Below are positions 1-10,018 of a DNA stretch of 64,000 nucleotides, one piece after another. The notes under the pieces are model-generated. The model saw only the letters and a list, made by a program, of their open reading frames with translations, searched no databases and was not told where the DNA came from. The stretch covers positions 2,422,501-2,486,500 of the forward strand of contig NZ_CP136759.1 of the NCBI RefSeq assembly GCF_032931615.1. Direction: 5' to 3'. Source of the DNA: Palleronia sp. LCG004 (GTDB lineage Bacteria; Pseudomonadota; Alphaproteobacteria; Rhodobacterales; Rhodobacteraceae). Numbering within the stretch: the first letter of the stretch is position 1; the number at the start of each line of letters is the position of its first letter. A program made the position numbers and the translations under genes.

Positions 1-81
1 ACCCCGAAGGGCGCGCTCGACTTGCATGTGTTAGGCCTGCCGCCAGCGTTCGTTCTGAGCCAGGATCAAACTCTCAAGTTG
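1..81 (-). rRNA. 16S ribosomal RNA, 5' end only
   Basis: Read on the minus strand, the first bases match the universal 16S start, with AACTTGAGAGTTTGATCC followed by TGGCTCAGAACGAACGCTGG. The rest of the gene, and presumably the 23S and 5S genes, lie left of the window. The mature 5' end is placed at about base 81 by analogy with other bacteria and could be off by one or two bases. The sequence around the first variable region is compatible with Rhodobacteraceae, but 81 bases are too few for a firm placement. Confidence 0.95.
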
Positions 82-308
82 AAAGCTCCGAAGAGCTATC
101 CTTGACGTTCGAACCTCTGCACATCGTCCCGTTGTTCAAACGGGACAGTCTCTGTTCCATGTGCTCAAGGTACCAAAGGTACCGAAAGCCACATCAAACA
201 GTGAAGCTGACACCCCATCATCGGCCGAAACCTAAGGGCGCGATATACAGACGTTGATCCATCGAAATGAACCGAAACCGCCCGCATATCTCTTCAGTAT
301 TATAGCGA

Positions 309-320
309 TGTCAAAGAGCG
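309..320 (-). promoter_or_regulatory. boxA-like antitermination element in the rRNA leader
   Basis: The minus strand reads CGCTCTTTGACA, close to the E. coli rrn boxA TGCTCTTTAACA. It lies about 230 bases upstream of the 16S gene and downstream of the predicted promoter, where an Nus-factor antitermination site is expected. Confidence 0.7.
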
Positions 321-395
321 TGAGACAAAAACAAACAAGATGCGCCCTATCTTCGGCGCGCCCCGCCTGCCTGCCTCGAATTTCGTGGTCCGCAG

Positions 396-424
396 CGTTT
401 ACCGAACCTTGTCTAACTCGTCAA
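396..424 (-). promoter_or_regulatory. rRNA operon promoter
   Basis: On the minus strand a -35 hexamer TTGACG (419-424) is separated by 17 bases from TAAACG (396-401). Transcription would start near base 388, giving a leader of about 300 bases containing boxA before the 16S gene. The match is good but not experimentally anchored. Confidence 0.6.
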
Positions 425-621
425 CACCTTTTTTCGAAGTGCCGCCGAACTAAGCAAAACCGCTAAATCCGCGTCCCGGTAGCGCCTCAGCCCCGCCGGT
501 GAAGCGCTGTCTACGGATATCACCCAAACCCCGCAAGCACATTCCGACAGAAAATCGATAGAAAATCGTAAGTGGTTGATTGGTAATGGGTAAATAGGGG
601 TGGGGTCGGGGAACCAAACCG

Positions 622-1539
622 TCATTTGCTGCGCAGCAACGCCTCTATCTCGGTCCGAAGGGGCATCGACATGGCCGCTCCTGCCCGAGTCACCGAGATT
701 GCGGCAGTCGCATTGCCGAATCTTACGGCGTCTTTTGGATCCGCACCTCGAGACAAGGCAGCTGCGACACCTCCGTTGAACGCATCTCCCGCGCCGGTCG
801 TCTCGGCAACGGGCCCTGCATGCAGTGCAGGCACATGAATTGCGTCGATTCCGTCATGAAAGAGTGCGCCGTTCTCGCCAAGGGTCAGAATCACCGCTCC
901 TACACCACGGGCGACAAGATCCCGGGCCGCGCGCTCCGCTCCTTCGATGCTGGACACATCGATTCCCGTGAGCGCTTCGGCCTCCGACTCGTTCGGGGTT
1001 ATGAAATCGCAAAGCGCGAGCATGTCGCCGGGAATCTCCGTCGCCGGGGCGGGATTGAGAATCGTCCGCGTTCCCGCACTGCGCGCGATCCGCAATCCGG
1101 CATGCGCCGCGTCGAGCGGTTGTTCGAGCTGGGTGAGGAAGATGTCCGCCTCCTCGATCAGCGATCGGTTTGCCTCCACGTCCTCGGGCGAAAGGCCCCC
1201 TGCCGCACCCGGTGCGACGATGATCGCGTTGTCGCCCGTCCCCGCGTCGACGAAGATGAAGGCCGCGCCGGTATGATTGTCGGGATCCTCGATCACCCGG
1301 GGAATCACCCCTGCGTCTTCCCAAGTCCTGCGGGCAAGATCGCCGAAGGCGTCGCGGCCGAGGCGGGTCAGCATCTGCACCTGCCCCCCCGCCCGCGCCG
1401 CGGCGACCGCCTGGTTCGAGCCTTTACCGCCGGGGGTGAGCGCGAACGATTCCCCCAGGATCGTCTCTCCCATCCGCGGCATCCGCGCGGCCCGATAGGT
1501 CGTGTCCGCGTTGAACACTCCCATGATGACGATCGACAT
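622..1539 (-). CDS. rbsK: Ribokinase, PfkB family
   Basis: The 305-residue protein probably phosphorylates D-ribose to ribose 5-phosphate in the cytoplasm. Both PfkB signatures are present: the Gly-rich GGKGSNQA near residues 37-44, and ETTGAGDAFNGG near residue 250, whose Asp is the catalytic base. Length is normal for RbsK. The ATG follows GAAGGAGCAGGAAG, a strong ribosome-binding site. It is divergent from the aldehyde dehydrogenase and has no ribose transporter beside it, so a related nucleoside or sugar kinase activity cannot be excluded. A link to nucleoside salvage would fit the pyrimidine region downstream, but that is inference. Confidence 0.85.
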   Translation of the reverse strand: MSIVIMGVFNADTTYRAARMPRMGETILGESFALTPGGKGSNQAVAAARAGGQVQMLTRLGRDAFGDLARRTWEDAGVIPRVIEDPDNHTGAAFIFVDAGTGDNAIIVAPGAAGGLSPEDVEANRSLIEEADIFLTQLEQPLDAAHAGLRIARSAGTRTILNPAPATEIPGDMLALCDFITPNESEAEALTGIDVSSIEGAERAARDLVARGVGAVILTLGENGALFHDGIDAIHVPALHAGPVAETTGAGDAFNGGVAAALSRGADPKDAVRFGNATAAISVTRAGAAMSMPLRTEIEALLRSK

Positions 1540-1692
1540 CTTCCTGCTCCTTCGTTGTCTGCGAGCGGCAGTTCAAAGCAATCGGACAGCGGTGACCAGA
1601 TCGAATCTCCCGCGGCGATCGGTATCCCGGCTGGACCTCTGGGGGACGGCGGCACGTTGAGGTAGCGATTTCGACACATCCGGAGAACCAAG

Positions 1693-3060
1693 ATGTTCGA
1701 CAGTACGAACCCGGCAACGGGCGAAAAAGTCGCCACACATCCCGAACTGACCGACGACGAACTTGAGGAGCGGATCGCCAAGGCACACGCTACGTTCCGC
1801 AGCTGGCGCAACTCCAGCTACGACGAGCGTACGGCCCTGCTTGATCGAATCGCCGACGTCTACGAAGCCAATGTCGACGATCTCGCGCTCACCATCACCA
1901 AGGAGATGGGCAAGCCGATCGAGGCCGCAAAGGGCGAGATCCGGAAATCGGCCACCGCCTTCCGCTATTATGCAAAGAACGGTCCGGCCCTTCTGGAGCC
2001 CAAGGAATACGACCTCGGCGACGGCAAGCGCGCCGTCGCGCGATATCTTCCACAGGGCGTCGTGCTGGCCGTCATGCCGTGGAATTTTCCCCATTGGCAG
2101 GTTGTGCGGTTCCTCGCTCCGGCGATCATGGCCGGGAATGTCGGCCTCCTCAAACATGCGTCGATCTGTCAGGGCGTGGCACAGGATATCGAGAGAATCG
2201 TCCTCGATGCGGGCGCGCCCGAGGGGCTGTTCCAGAACCTTGCCATCAAGTCCGACAAGGTCGACGGCGTGATCGCCGACGACCGGATCGTTGCCGCGAC
2301 ACTCACTGGCAGCGAAGGGGCCGGTCGGGCGGTCGCCGCCTCGGCGGGACACCATTTGAAGAAGGTCGTGCTCGAACTCGGTGGCTCGGACCCCTTCATC
2401 GTCATGCCCTCCGCCGACATGGATGCCGCCGTCGAGCAGGCCGTGACCGCGCGGGTCCAGAACGCGGGTCAATCCTGCATCTGCGGCAAGCGCCTGATCC
2501 TGCATGCGGACATTCACGACGATTTCCTGGCGCGCTACGCCGAGGCGATGAAGGCCGTGAAGGTCGGCGATCCGATGGATTCGTCGAACGATATCGGTCC
2601 GCTTTCCAGCTTCGACCAGCGCGATACGGTCGTGAAGCAGCTCGAAGATGCGAAATCGCGCGGCGCGACCCTGATGTTCGGGGGCGAGGCGCTGGACGGT
2701 CCCGGGGCCTATATGTCGCCCGGTATCCTCACCGGGGTGGATCCCAAATCCGACCTGATGTCCGAGGAGATCTTCGGCCCCGTCATGATGGTCTTCAGGG
2801 CGGACAACATCGACGAGGCGATCGAGATCGCCAATGCGATCCCCTTCGGCCTCGGATCCTCGGTCTGGACGGAGGATGCCGGCGAGCGGGAGCGATTCAT
2901 CCGCGATATCGAGGCCGGCATGACGGCGATTAACCAGATCACCGCCTCCGCCCCCGAAGCCCCCTTCGGAGGGGTGAAACGGTCGGGACATGGACGCGAG
3001 CTCGGGCCCCATGGCCTGCACGAATTCATGAACCTCAAGACCGTCTTCCTGAGCGATTGA
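1693..3060 (+). CDS. NAD(P)-dependent aldehyde (succinate-semialdehyde type) dehydrogenase
   Basis: The 455-residue protein is an aldehyde dehydrogenase family member that oxidises an aldehyde to its acid in the cytoplasm. The general-base Glu is in LELGGSDP (Glu228), and the nucleophile is in NAGQSCICGKR (Cys262). MPWNFPHWQV near residue 128 belongs to the cofactor site. The chain is short for the family and resembles the GabD/Sad-like group that uses succinate semialdehyde, but the substrate cannot be fixed from sequence. It stands alone between a divergent ribokinase and the convergent urease operon. A role downstream of beta-alanine or 4-aminobutyrate catabolism is possible. Confidence 0.8.
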   Translation: MFDSTNPATGEKVATHPELTDDELEERIAKAHATFRSWRNSSYDERTALLDRIADVYEANVDDLALTITKEMGKPIEAAKGEIRKSATAFRYYAKNGPALLEPKEYDLGDGKRAVARYLPQGVVLAVMPWNFPHWQVVRFLAPAIMAGNVGLLKHASICQGVAQDIERIVLDAGAPEGLFQNLAIKSDKVDGVIADDRIVAATLTGSEGAGRAVAASAGHHLKKVVLELGGSDPFIVMPSADMDAAVEQAVTARVQNAGQSCICGKRLILHADIHDDFLARYAEAMKAVKVGDPMDSSNDIGPLSSFDQRDTVVKQLEDAKSRGATLMFGGEALDGPGAYMSPGILTGVDPKSDLMSEEIFGPVMMVFRADNIDEAIEIANAIPFGLGSSVWTEDAGERERFIRDIEAGMTAINQITASAPEAPFGGVKRSGHGRELGPHGLHEFMNLKTVFLSD

Positions 3061-3068
3061 CCCGATCG

Positions 3069-3095
3069 GCGGCGGATCCCGGCAGGGTCCGCCGC
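3069..3095. terminator. hairpin between convergent genes
   Basis: The arms GCGGCGGA (3069-3076) and TCCGCCGC (3088-3095) pair perfectly, with further CCC/GGG pairing inside. The hairpin fills the 42-base gap between the aldehyde dehydrogenase stop and the ureG stop. No strong T run follows on either strand, so it is a probable bidirectional terminator rather than a textbook one. Confidence 0.55.
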
Positions 3096-3102
3096 TACGC
3101 CC

Positions 3103-3723
3103 TCACGCCGTCTCGGACAGGACCAACCCTCCGAGATCGGCTAGCAGCCGGACGACCTCGTCCACACCCTGCCCCGATTTCAGCGATGCAAAGACGACCG
3201 GACCCTCGCCGCGCATCCGCGCCGCATCGCGCGCCATGACGTCGAGCGATGCACCCACATGCGGGGCGAGGTCGGTCTTGTTGATCACGAGGATGTCCGA
3301 CCGGGTGATCGCGGGGCCGCCCTTGCGCGGAATTTCCTCCCCGGCCGCGACGTCGATGACATAGATCGTCAGATCGGCAAGTTCGGGGCTGAAAGTGGCC
3401 GAGAGGTTGTCGCCCCCGGATTCGATCACTACCACTTCAAGATCGGGATGACGCTCCCTCAGCCGCGCGATTGCGGCGAGATTGATCGATGCATCCTCGC
3501 GAATCGCCGTATGCGGACAGCCGCCCGTCTCGACACCCATCACGCGATCGCCCGGAAGCACCTGCATCCGCATCAGCGCCTCGGCATCCTCCTGCGTGTA
3601 GATATCGTTGGTGATGACCCCGAGCGAGATCGCGGGATGAAGCGCCCGGGCAAGCGCCGCGGTCAGCGTCGTCTTGCCGGCACCGACGGGGCCGCCGATT
3701 CCGATGCGCAATGGTCCGTTCAT
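3103..3723 (-). CDS. ureG: Urease accessory GTPase UreG
   Basis: The 206-residue protein is the SIMIBI-class GTPase that powers nickel delivery to apo-urease with UreD, UreF and UreE. The P-loop GPVGAGKTT lies near residue 10, [14 protein letters not shown] carries the Cys-Pro-His nickel site, and [12 protein letters not shown] contains the NKxD guanine-specificity motif. The start was taken at [12 protein letters not shown]; a longer frame runs on upstream into ureF without homology. Its start overlaps the ureF stop by four bases (TCAT on the plus strand). It is the last gene of the urease operon and ends at a hairpin. Confidence 0.95.
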   Translation of the reverse strand: MNGPLRIGIGGPVGAGKTTLTAALARALHPAISLGVITNDIYTQEDAEALMRMQVLPGDRVMGVETGGCPHTAIREDASINLAAIARLRERHPDLEVVVIESGGDNLSATFSPELADLTIYVIDVAAGEEIPRKGGPAITRSDILVINKTDLAPHVGASLDVMARDAARMRGEGPVVFASLKSGQGVDEVVRLLADLGGLVLSETA

Positions 3724-4358
3724 GATCGGAAGATCCTCGGTTGCAATGTCTCGTGTCGCATCGCCGCGATATCCGCGACGAAGCTTGCCGTCGCAAGATC
3801 GTCGGGACCGCATCCGTGCGTCTCTTCTGCGATTCGCTGGCAGAGCGGATGGAGCCCCGCGACGATCGCCTGCGCCCGCGTCTGTCCCAGCGGCATGAGA
3901 CGCTGCGCGGCCGAGACGATGCCGCTCACCATCGCAAGGAGATATTGCGCGACAGTCGCATCGACCGGAAGGCCGAGCCCGCGGCAGGCATGGCCAATCG
4001 CCACCGGATAGCAGAGCGCGCGATCCGCGATGGGCCATGCCGCTGCGACAGTCGTCCCGAAGCTTGCCCCCGTATCCTCGATTTCTACGACCCGCTCGGC
4101 CGAGGCGGCGAAGGCGCGGGCTGTCCGGTCGAGGTCGGCCAGATCCTCATCCTCGCAGATCGCCGCCGCGCGGATGAGAATCGCATCGGCGCGGCCCGAC
4201 CCGTGCATCAGCAGATCGCAGAGCCATTCGTCCAGATCGTCGGGCCCCGCTACAGTCCCGTCGGCGATGGCCTGCTCGAGCCCCTGCGAATACGCGAATG
4301 CCCCCGTGGGAAAGGCGGGAGAGAACCATTGGGACAGGACAAGCTGCGCCTCATCCAT
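3720..4358 (-). CDS. ureF: Urease accessory protein UreF
   Basis: The 212-residue helical protein acts in the UreD-UreF-UreG activation complex that inserts nickel and carbamylates the active-site lysine of urease. The N-terminal [20 protein letters not shown] is the family hallmark. Three in-frame ATGs exist. I chose the third because it gives the usual N-terminus and an eight-base overlap with the ureE stop; the first ATG would add ten residues and enlarge the overlap. It is flanked directly by ureE and ureG. Confidence 0.93.
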   Translation of the reverse strand: MDEAQLVLSQWFSPAFPTGAFAYSQGLEQAIADGTVAGPDDLDEWLCDLLMHGSGRADAILIRAAAICEDEDLADLDRTARAFAASAERVVEIEDTGASFGTTVAAAWPIADRALCYPVAIGHACRGLGLPVDATVAQYLLAMVSGIVSAAQRLMPLGQTRAQAIVAGLHPLCQRIAEETHGCGPDDLATASFVADIAAMRHETLQPRIFRS

Positions 4359-4803
4359 GGCTGTGCCCCATCGTTCGTCCATGGCCATAGGCCCCGCCTT
4401 CCGGACGGAACGGCCCCATGAACGGGGTCAAAGTCGCGCCGAGCCCGGAGAGCATCTTCTCCATGACCGGCTCGCGCTGGATGACCAGCCGCGTGGATGA
4501 GATTTCGCAAGGGGTGTGGCGATTGCCGATATGCCAGGCAAGACGCGCCAGATCGGGGCCGGTGATCGCGACCAGCGGTTCGTCCGCGGCCAGGACCTCG
4601 ACCGATCGGCCGTCTTCGAGGACGAGCCGATCACCATGATCGAGCGATGTGACCTGTTCCAGGTCGATCAGGAAGGACAGTCCGCCTTCCCCCGTCAGAC
4701 GCTTGCGGCGCAGCAGGCGCGCCGCGTAGTCGAGCCGGACGGCATCGACGGGCGCTTCCCCGTCGGCTGTCCCGACTGTCGAGGCAACGGGAAGGAACGC
4801 CAT
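4351..4803 (-). CDS. ureE: Urease accessory nickel chaperone UreE
   Basis: The 150-residue protein is the metallochaperone that supplies nickel to UreG. It has the peptide-binding N-terminal domain with DYAARLLRRKR, and the central nickel domain with AWHIGNRHTPCEI, whose His is the interfacial ligand. The C-terminus [11 protein letters not shown] is a short His-rich tail, much poorer in histidine than in Klebsiella UreE, so storage capacity is probably low. It follows the DUF1127 gene by 26 bases and overlaps ureF. Confidence 0.93.
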   Translation of the reverse strand: MAFLPVASTVGTADGEAPVDAVRLDYAARLLRRKRLTGEGGLSFLIDLEQVTSLDHGDRLVLEDGRSVEVLAADEPLVAITGPDLARLAWHIGNRHTPCEISSTRLVIQREPVMEKMLSGLGATLTPFMGPFRPEGGAYGHGRTMGHSHG

Positions 4804-4829
4804 TCAGGCATCCCTCCGGTCACATGGCT

Positions 4830-5069
4830 TCAGGCGTAGTAGACGTCCGCGAAGACGTGACGCACGAGGTTCTCGCGCTTCAGGCCACGCTGGGCAAGCT
4901 GCTCGTCGGTCATCGCGTTCAGCGCCTGAAGGCGACGGTAGCGGCTGGAATTCTCGCCCATGGCGATGAGGCCGTGGCCGATCGCCGAGAAGAAGGCCGA
5001 GACGGTCTGGCCGAAGGTGCGGCTGTCGGTGCGGGTGTCGTGTGCGGTGTGGAAGGTCGCGTCTGCCAT
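4830..5069 (-). CDS. DUF1127 small protein inside the urease operon
   Basis: The 79-residue protein ends in a DUF1127/YjiS-like segment: the C-terminal half contains NAMTDEQLAQRGLKRENLVRHVF, an Arg-rich amphipathic helix-turn-helix typical of the family. The start at MADATFHTAHD has AAAGGAAAC at good spacing; an ATG 42 bases upstream is less likely. Some DUF1127 proteins bind RNA or affect phosphate and small-RNA regulation in alphaproteobacteria, but no function is established for this one. It sits between ureC and ureE, where no urease subunit belongs. The 150-base gap before it contains inverted repeats, so it may have its own promoter. Confidence 0.85.
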   Translation of the reverse strand: MADATFHTAHDTRTDSRTFGQTVSAFFSAIGHGLIAMGENSSRYRRLQALNAMTDEQLAQRGLKRENLVRHVFADVYYA

Positions 5070-5124
5070 TGGATCGGTTTCCTTTGGATCGTGTGGGTTC
5101 CTCTTGCACACGAAGGTAGGGAAC

Positions 5125-5178
5125 GCTGCATCGCAGCAAAACCGACAATGAGGAATGTCCGCCTTGCACGAGATGCAA
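5125..5178 (-). promoter_or_regulatory. two inverted repeats upstream of the DUF1127 gene
   Basis: In the gap between ureC and the DUF1127 gene lie GCTGC-ATC-GCAGC (5125-5137) and TTGCA-CGAGA-TGCAA (5164-5178). The region is more A/T rich than its surroundings and may hold an internal promoter or operator. No known regulator consensus is recognised. Confidence 0.3.
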
Positions 5179-5219
5179 ACCGGACAGCTTCGTTGACCTT
5201 ATTTTAGGGAATTCTCGCA

Positions 5220-6929
<1,710 letters not shown>

Positions 6930-7038
6930 CTGGGATCCGGATCCTTGGAAATCTGCCTCAGATTTCCCCGGTGCGTGCGTCACGACAAGACTTCACGCCC
7001 GTCGCGACGGCGTTTGCACAAAATTTACGCGAAGTTCG

Positions 7039-7353
7039 TCAGCCAGGCTGCTTCAACCCGCGCCGACCCAACCGGCGCGCGTTGGAGCGGGTCCGGCGAC
7101 CGATCGGCTTCAGCCAGGCGGAATAGATCTCGTCGGGCCGGCCGCCCTTCATCGCCGCGTTCCACGCCGCGAGGTTGGCGGCCATCAGGGCCGGCCCCTT
7201 CTCGGACACCATGCGGTTGTTTTCGGAAGGCGTGACCGACCAGATCCCGGCCATGCCGAAAAGCCTGTATGTGATGACGGCCTGCGCTTCGGCTGCCATC
7301 TGTGCCCCGGCGAGTCCCGCGCGGAACATGTCGAGCGGTACGTTCATGGTCAT
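7039..7353 (-). CDS. small conserved protein between ureB and ureC ('antifreeze'-labelled family)
   Basis: The 104-residue protein is Ala- and Met-rich and probably helical at its N-terminus (MTMNVPLDMFRAGLAGAQMA), followed by ITYRLFGMAGIWSVTPSENNRM and a basic tail ending in KPIGRRTRSNARRLGRR. It resembles small proteins that databases label antifreeze protein in Rhodobacteraceae, a name with no functional support that I know of; a phasin-like fold is another guess. The start has GGAAGGGA six bases upstream. It lies in the 300-base space between ureB and ureC on the same strand, so it should be co-transcribed with urease. Function unknown. Confidence 0.8.
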   Translation of the reverse strand: MTMNVPLDMFRAGLAGAQMAAEAQAVITYRLFGMAGIWSVTPSENNRMVSEKGPALMAANLAAWNAAMKGGRPDEIYSAWLKPIGRRTRSNARRLGRRGLKQPG

Positions 7354-7422
7354 GGAATATCCCTTCCGAGGAAATGCTGCATATGCGAACACCGCCCAGG
7401 TGCCGATGTTCCACGGGCCGGA

Positions 7423-7728
7423 TCAGAGCGGTCCCATCACCTGCCCGCGAAAGCCGAACACGTTGCGATCGCCCGAATACGCGATCAGGCGCACCTCGCG
7501 CCTCTGGCCCGGTTCGAACCGCACCGCGGTGCCCGCGGCAATATCGAGCCTGCGACCGCGGGCGACCTCGCGATCGAACTCCAGCGCCGCGTTCGTCTCG
7601 GCGAAATGGTAATGGCTGCCCACCTGGACCGGCCGGTCGCCCGTATTGGCGACCATGACCGTCACGGCCTCGCGTCCTTCGTTGAGCGTGATGTCGCCCT
7701 CGGCTGTCAGGATCTCTCCGGGGATCAT
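7423..7728 (-). CDS. ureB: Urease subunit beta
   Basis: The 101-residue structural subunit packs with UreA and UreC in the urease trimer of trimers. It begins [20 protein letters not shown] and contains [18 protein letters not shown], both characteristic. Length is the usual for a separate UreB. It starts nine bases after the ureA stop. Confidence 0.96.
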   Translation of the reverse strand: MIPGEILTAEGDITLNEGREAVTVMVANTGDRPVQVGSHYHFAETNAALEFDREVARGRRLDIAAGTAVRFEPGQRREVRLIAYSGDRNVFGFRGQVMGPL

Positions 7729-7737
7729 GGCGCACTC

Positions 7738-8040
7738 CTAGCGGATCGGGTTGTGAACGGTGACGAGCTTCGTGCCGTCGGGGAACGTCGCCTCGACCTG
7801 CACGTCGGGGATCATCTCGGGCACCCCCTCCATGCATTGCTCGCGCGTCACGATCCGGGCACCCGCCTGCATCATGTCGGCCACGCTGCGGCCGTCGCGG
7901 GCCCCCTCGACCACTGCATCGGTGATCAGCGCGATCGCCTCGGGGTGGTTGAGCTTCACCCCCCGTTCGAGCCTGTTGCGCGCCACGATCGCGGCCATGG
8001 AGACGAGCAGCTTGTCCTTCTCGCGCGGTGTCAGTTGCAT
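7738..8040 (-). CDS. ureA: Urease subunit gamma
   Basis: The 100-residue smallest urease subunit starts [17 protein letters not shown] and ends with [11 protein letters not shown], both family hallmarks. Length is exactly that of separate UreA proteins. It begins three bases after the ureD stop codon and precedes ureB, the conserved ureDAB order. Confidence 0.97.
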   Translation of the reverse strand: MQLTPREKDKLLVSMAAIVARNRLERGVKLNHPEAIALITDAVVEGARDGRSVADMMQAGARIVTREQCMEGVPEMIPDVQVEATFPDGTKLVTVHNPIR

Positions 8041-8043
8041 GGG

Positions 8044-8877
8044 TCAGAACCTCCAGACGGGGGGAAGCGGTGCGCCCGAAAGGCGCTCCAGAACGGGTAT
8101 CAGAACGGTCCGCAGCGCAAAGCCGTCCTCGGCCAGAACGCGGCAGACGAGAAGTCCGGGCCGGGGCATCGTGACGCCGGCACTGGCCGGCAGCATCGCC
8201 CGCAGGGCTGCCAGTTCGGCCGACACGTCCGGAGCCGCCAGCGCGACGAGCGCCATGGCCCCCGCCCCGCCTCCGATCGCCCGGCGCGCCATCAGCGCGG
8301 CAATATCGCCCGAAAGATCGCATCCGTCGCGGAAGATCTCGCTCCCGCCGCGACGCAGCAGGACCCGGTCGGAGAACGCGCCCGCGCGCAGCACCTCGCC
8401 GCGCGCGTGCCGCCCGAAGACGACCGGCTCGACCATCAGGAATCGCGCCGACGGGTCCATCTCGATCGACAGCCGGCGCCGCAAGCGCGCGCCGTCGAAG
8501 AGGATCGTCTCCTGCGGAAGCCAGTCAAGGGTGCCATTCGCCCCGACGGAAAGCCGCGTGTCCATCCGGCCCGCGATACTGCCCGCCGCGCGGTAGATCC
8601 GCTCGGCCGCCTGCGTCGTCAGGACGAGGGACGCATCCGCTTGCGCATTCGCCTCCACGGTGAAGCGGTCGCCACCGGCGATGCCACCGCCGGTATTGAT
8701 GCAGACCGCCGTCACTGCCGGGCCCCGCGCGGTCGGGAACAGCGCCTTCAGCGCACCGGACTGACGCAGATCCGACAGCCCGCTTGCCCCACTGCGCGCC
8801 GCGACCGACACGACCAGCTGCCCGATCGAACGGGGCTGCTGGTTCTGGGTCAGGTCTATCGCGGGAAGGTCGGTCAT
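8044..8877 (-). CDS. ureD: Urease accessory protein UreD
   Basis: The 277-residue protein is the scaffold that binds apo-urease and recruits UreF and UreG. Recognisable segments are LFPTARGPAVTAVCINTGGGIAGGD, TTQAAERIYR and DWLPQETILFDGARLRR. It is the first gene of the urease operon, following a terminator-like hairpin after the ABC transporter genes. Its ribosome-binding site is weak, and no clear promoter was identified in the 119-base upstream gap. Confidence 0.95.
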   Translation of the reverse strand: MTDLPAIDLTQNQQPRSIGQLVVSVAARSGASGLSDLRQSGALKALFPTARGPAVTAVCINTGGGIAGGDRFTVEANAQADASLVLTTQAAERIYRAAGSIAGRMDTRLSVGANGTLDWLPQETILFDGARLRRRLSIEMDPSARFLMVEPVVFGRHARGEVLRAGAFSDRVLLRRGGSEIFRDGCDLSGDIAALMARRAIGGGAGAMALVALAAPDVSAELAALRAMLPASAGVTMPRPGLLVCRVLAEDGFALRTVLIPVLERLSGAPLPPVWRF

Positions 8878-8936
8878 TTCGCGACCATCCTATCCCGGGT
8901 TTCGCGCTTGCCCAGAGGCACACGCCACTGCCCGTC

Positions 8937-8976
8937 GAAAAACGCGGCGTTCGCCCGAAAATCAGGCAGACGCCGC
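8937..8976 (-). terminator. Rho-independent terminator after the ABC transporter operon
   Basis: On the minus strand GCGGCGT (8970-8976) pairs with ACGCCGC (8944-8950), and the stem is followed by GTTTTTCGACG. It lies just downstream of the substrate-binding protein gene and separates the transporter operon from ureD. Confidence 0.65.
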
Positions 8977-8996
8977 ACCGATCCGCGAGATCCCGA

Positions 8997-9989
8997 TCAG
9001 TTCATCGCCTGATCCGTGACCTCGTGCGTCCATGCGCCCTCGGGCTCTTCGGTGATGGCCGGATTCTCTTCCGAAATCGCCGAGAGCAGCGTCTGGACCG
9101 TCTGGTCGTAGGCCGCCGGGTCGAGCGTGCCGTCGCTGTTCTTCGTGAGCTCCGAGACCTGGTTCATCATGTAGAGCTGATGATCGAGCGTCTGCGCGCC
9201 GGACATGTCGTTGTCGATCACGATCTGCGCGGCCTCCCCGGGATTTTCGGCCGCCCATTCCCATCCGCGCATCGAGGCGCGCACGAATCGCGCCATCTTG
9301 TCGACGAATGCCGGATCCTCCAGATCCTCCTCCATGACGTAAAGCCCGTCCTCCAGCATGCCGACGCCCTCGTCGAGATAGTTGAAGTTCACGAGTTCCT
9401 CGTCGGTATAACCCGCATCGAGGATCTGCCCGTACTCGTTGTAGGTCATGGTCGAAATGCAATCGGCCTGCCCCTGCAGCAGCGGATCGACATTGAAGGC
9501 CTGGCGCAGCACCTCGACGCCGCCCTCGCTGCCATCGGTCGCGATCCCGAGCTGCGCCATCCATGCATAAAAGGGATATTCGTTGCCGAAGAACCAGACC
9601 CCCAGCGTGCGGCCCGGGAAATCATCGGGGCTCTCGACCCCGGTCTCGGCAAGACAGGTGAGCTGCAACCCGCCCGAGGCGAAGGGCTGCGCGATGTTGA
9701 CGAGTGGCAGGCCCCGTTCCCGCGCGGCGAGCGCCGCCGCCATCCACGTGACGATCACGTCCGCGCCGCCGCCCGCGATCACCTGCTCGGGTGCGATGTC
9801 GGGCCCGCCGGGATTGATCGTGACGTCGAGGTTTTCCTCGTCGTAGAAGCCCTGATCCTGCGCCACGTAATAGCCCGCGAACTGGGCCTGCGTCACCCAT
9901 TTGAGCTGCAGGGTGACCTCGTCGGCCTCCTGCGCCTGGGCGGCCCCCGCGATCGTCAGGGCGAGCCCGGCGAGTATCGTCCGTTTCAT
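8997..9989 (-). CDS. ABC transporter substrate-binding protein, NMT1/THI5 family
   Basis: The 330-residue periplasmic protein has a Sec signal peptide (MKRTILAGLALTIAGAAQA, cleavage before QEADEV). LQLKWVTQAQFAGYYVAQDQ is the typical start of NMT1/THI5-like binding proteins, which bind pyrimidine-like or aromatic ligands. Two permeases and an ATPase are encoded upstream on the same strand and complete an importer. Because the operon sits next to dihydropyrimidinase, the ligand is probably a pyrimidine, hydantoin or ureide (inference). The start was set at the signal peptide; the longer open frame upstream reads through the permease region and is a shadow. Confidence 0.88.
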   Translation of the reverse strand: MKRTILAGLALTIAGAAQAQEADEVTLQLKWVTQAQFAGYYVAQDQGFYDEENLDVTINPGGPDIAPEQVIAGGGADVIVTWMAAALAARERGLPLVNIAQPFASGGLQLTCLAETGVESPDDFPGRTLGVWFFGNEYPFYAWMAQLGIATDGSEGGVEVLRQAFNVDPLLQGQADCISTMTYNEYGQILDAGYTDEELVNFNYLDEGVGMLEDGLYVMEEDLEDPAFVDKMARFVRASMRGWEWAAENPGEAAQIVIDNDMSGAQTLDHQLYMMNQVSELTKNSDGTLDPAAYDQTVQTLLSAISEENPAITEEPEGAWTHEVTDQAMN

Positions 9990-10018
9990 ATGAGTCTCCT
10001 TGTTGGGTCGTCCGGGGT

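Larger units (their letters stand above)
82..621. other. gene-free rRNA leader and upstream region
   Basis: This 540-base stretch carries no convincing gene. Bases 82-395 are the transcribed rRNA leader. Bases 425-621 lie upstream of the rRNA promoter and downstream of the ribokinase stop codon, and are relatively A/T rich. They contain a short tandem pair of AGAAAATCG (549-557 and 560-568) of unknown meaning. The short reading frames here have no ribosome-binding sites and no recognisable product. Confidence 0.7.

Noticed and set aside
254..625. 70-codon frames on both strands upstream of the rRNA
   Set aside because: They overlap the rRNA leader and promoter, lack ribosome-binding sites, and encode unrecognisable sequence.
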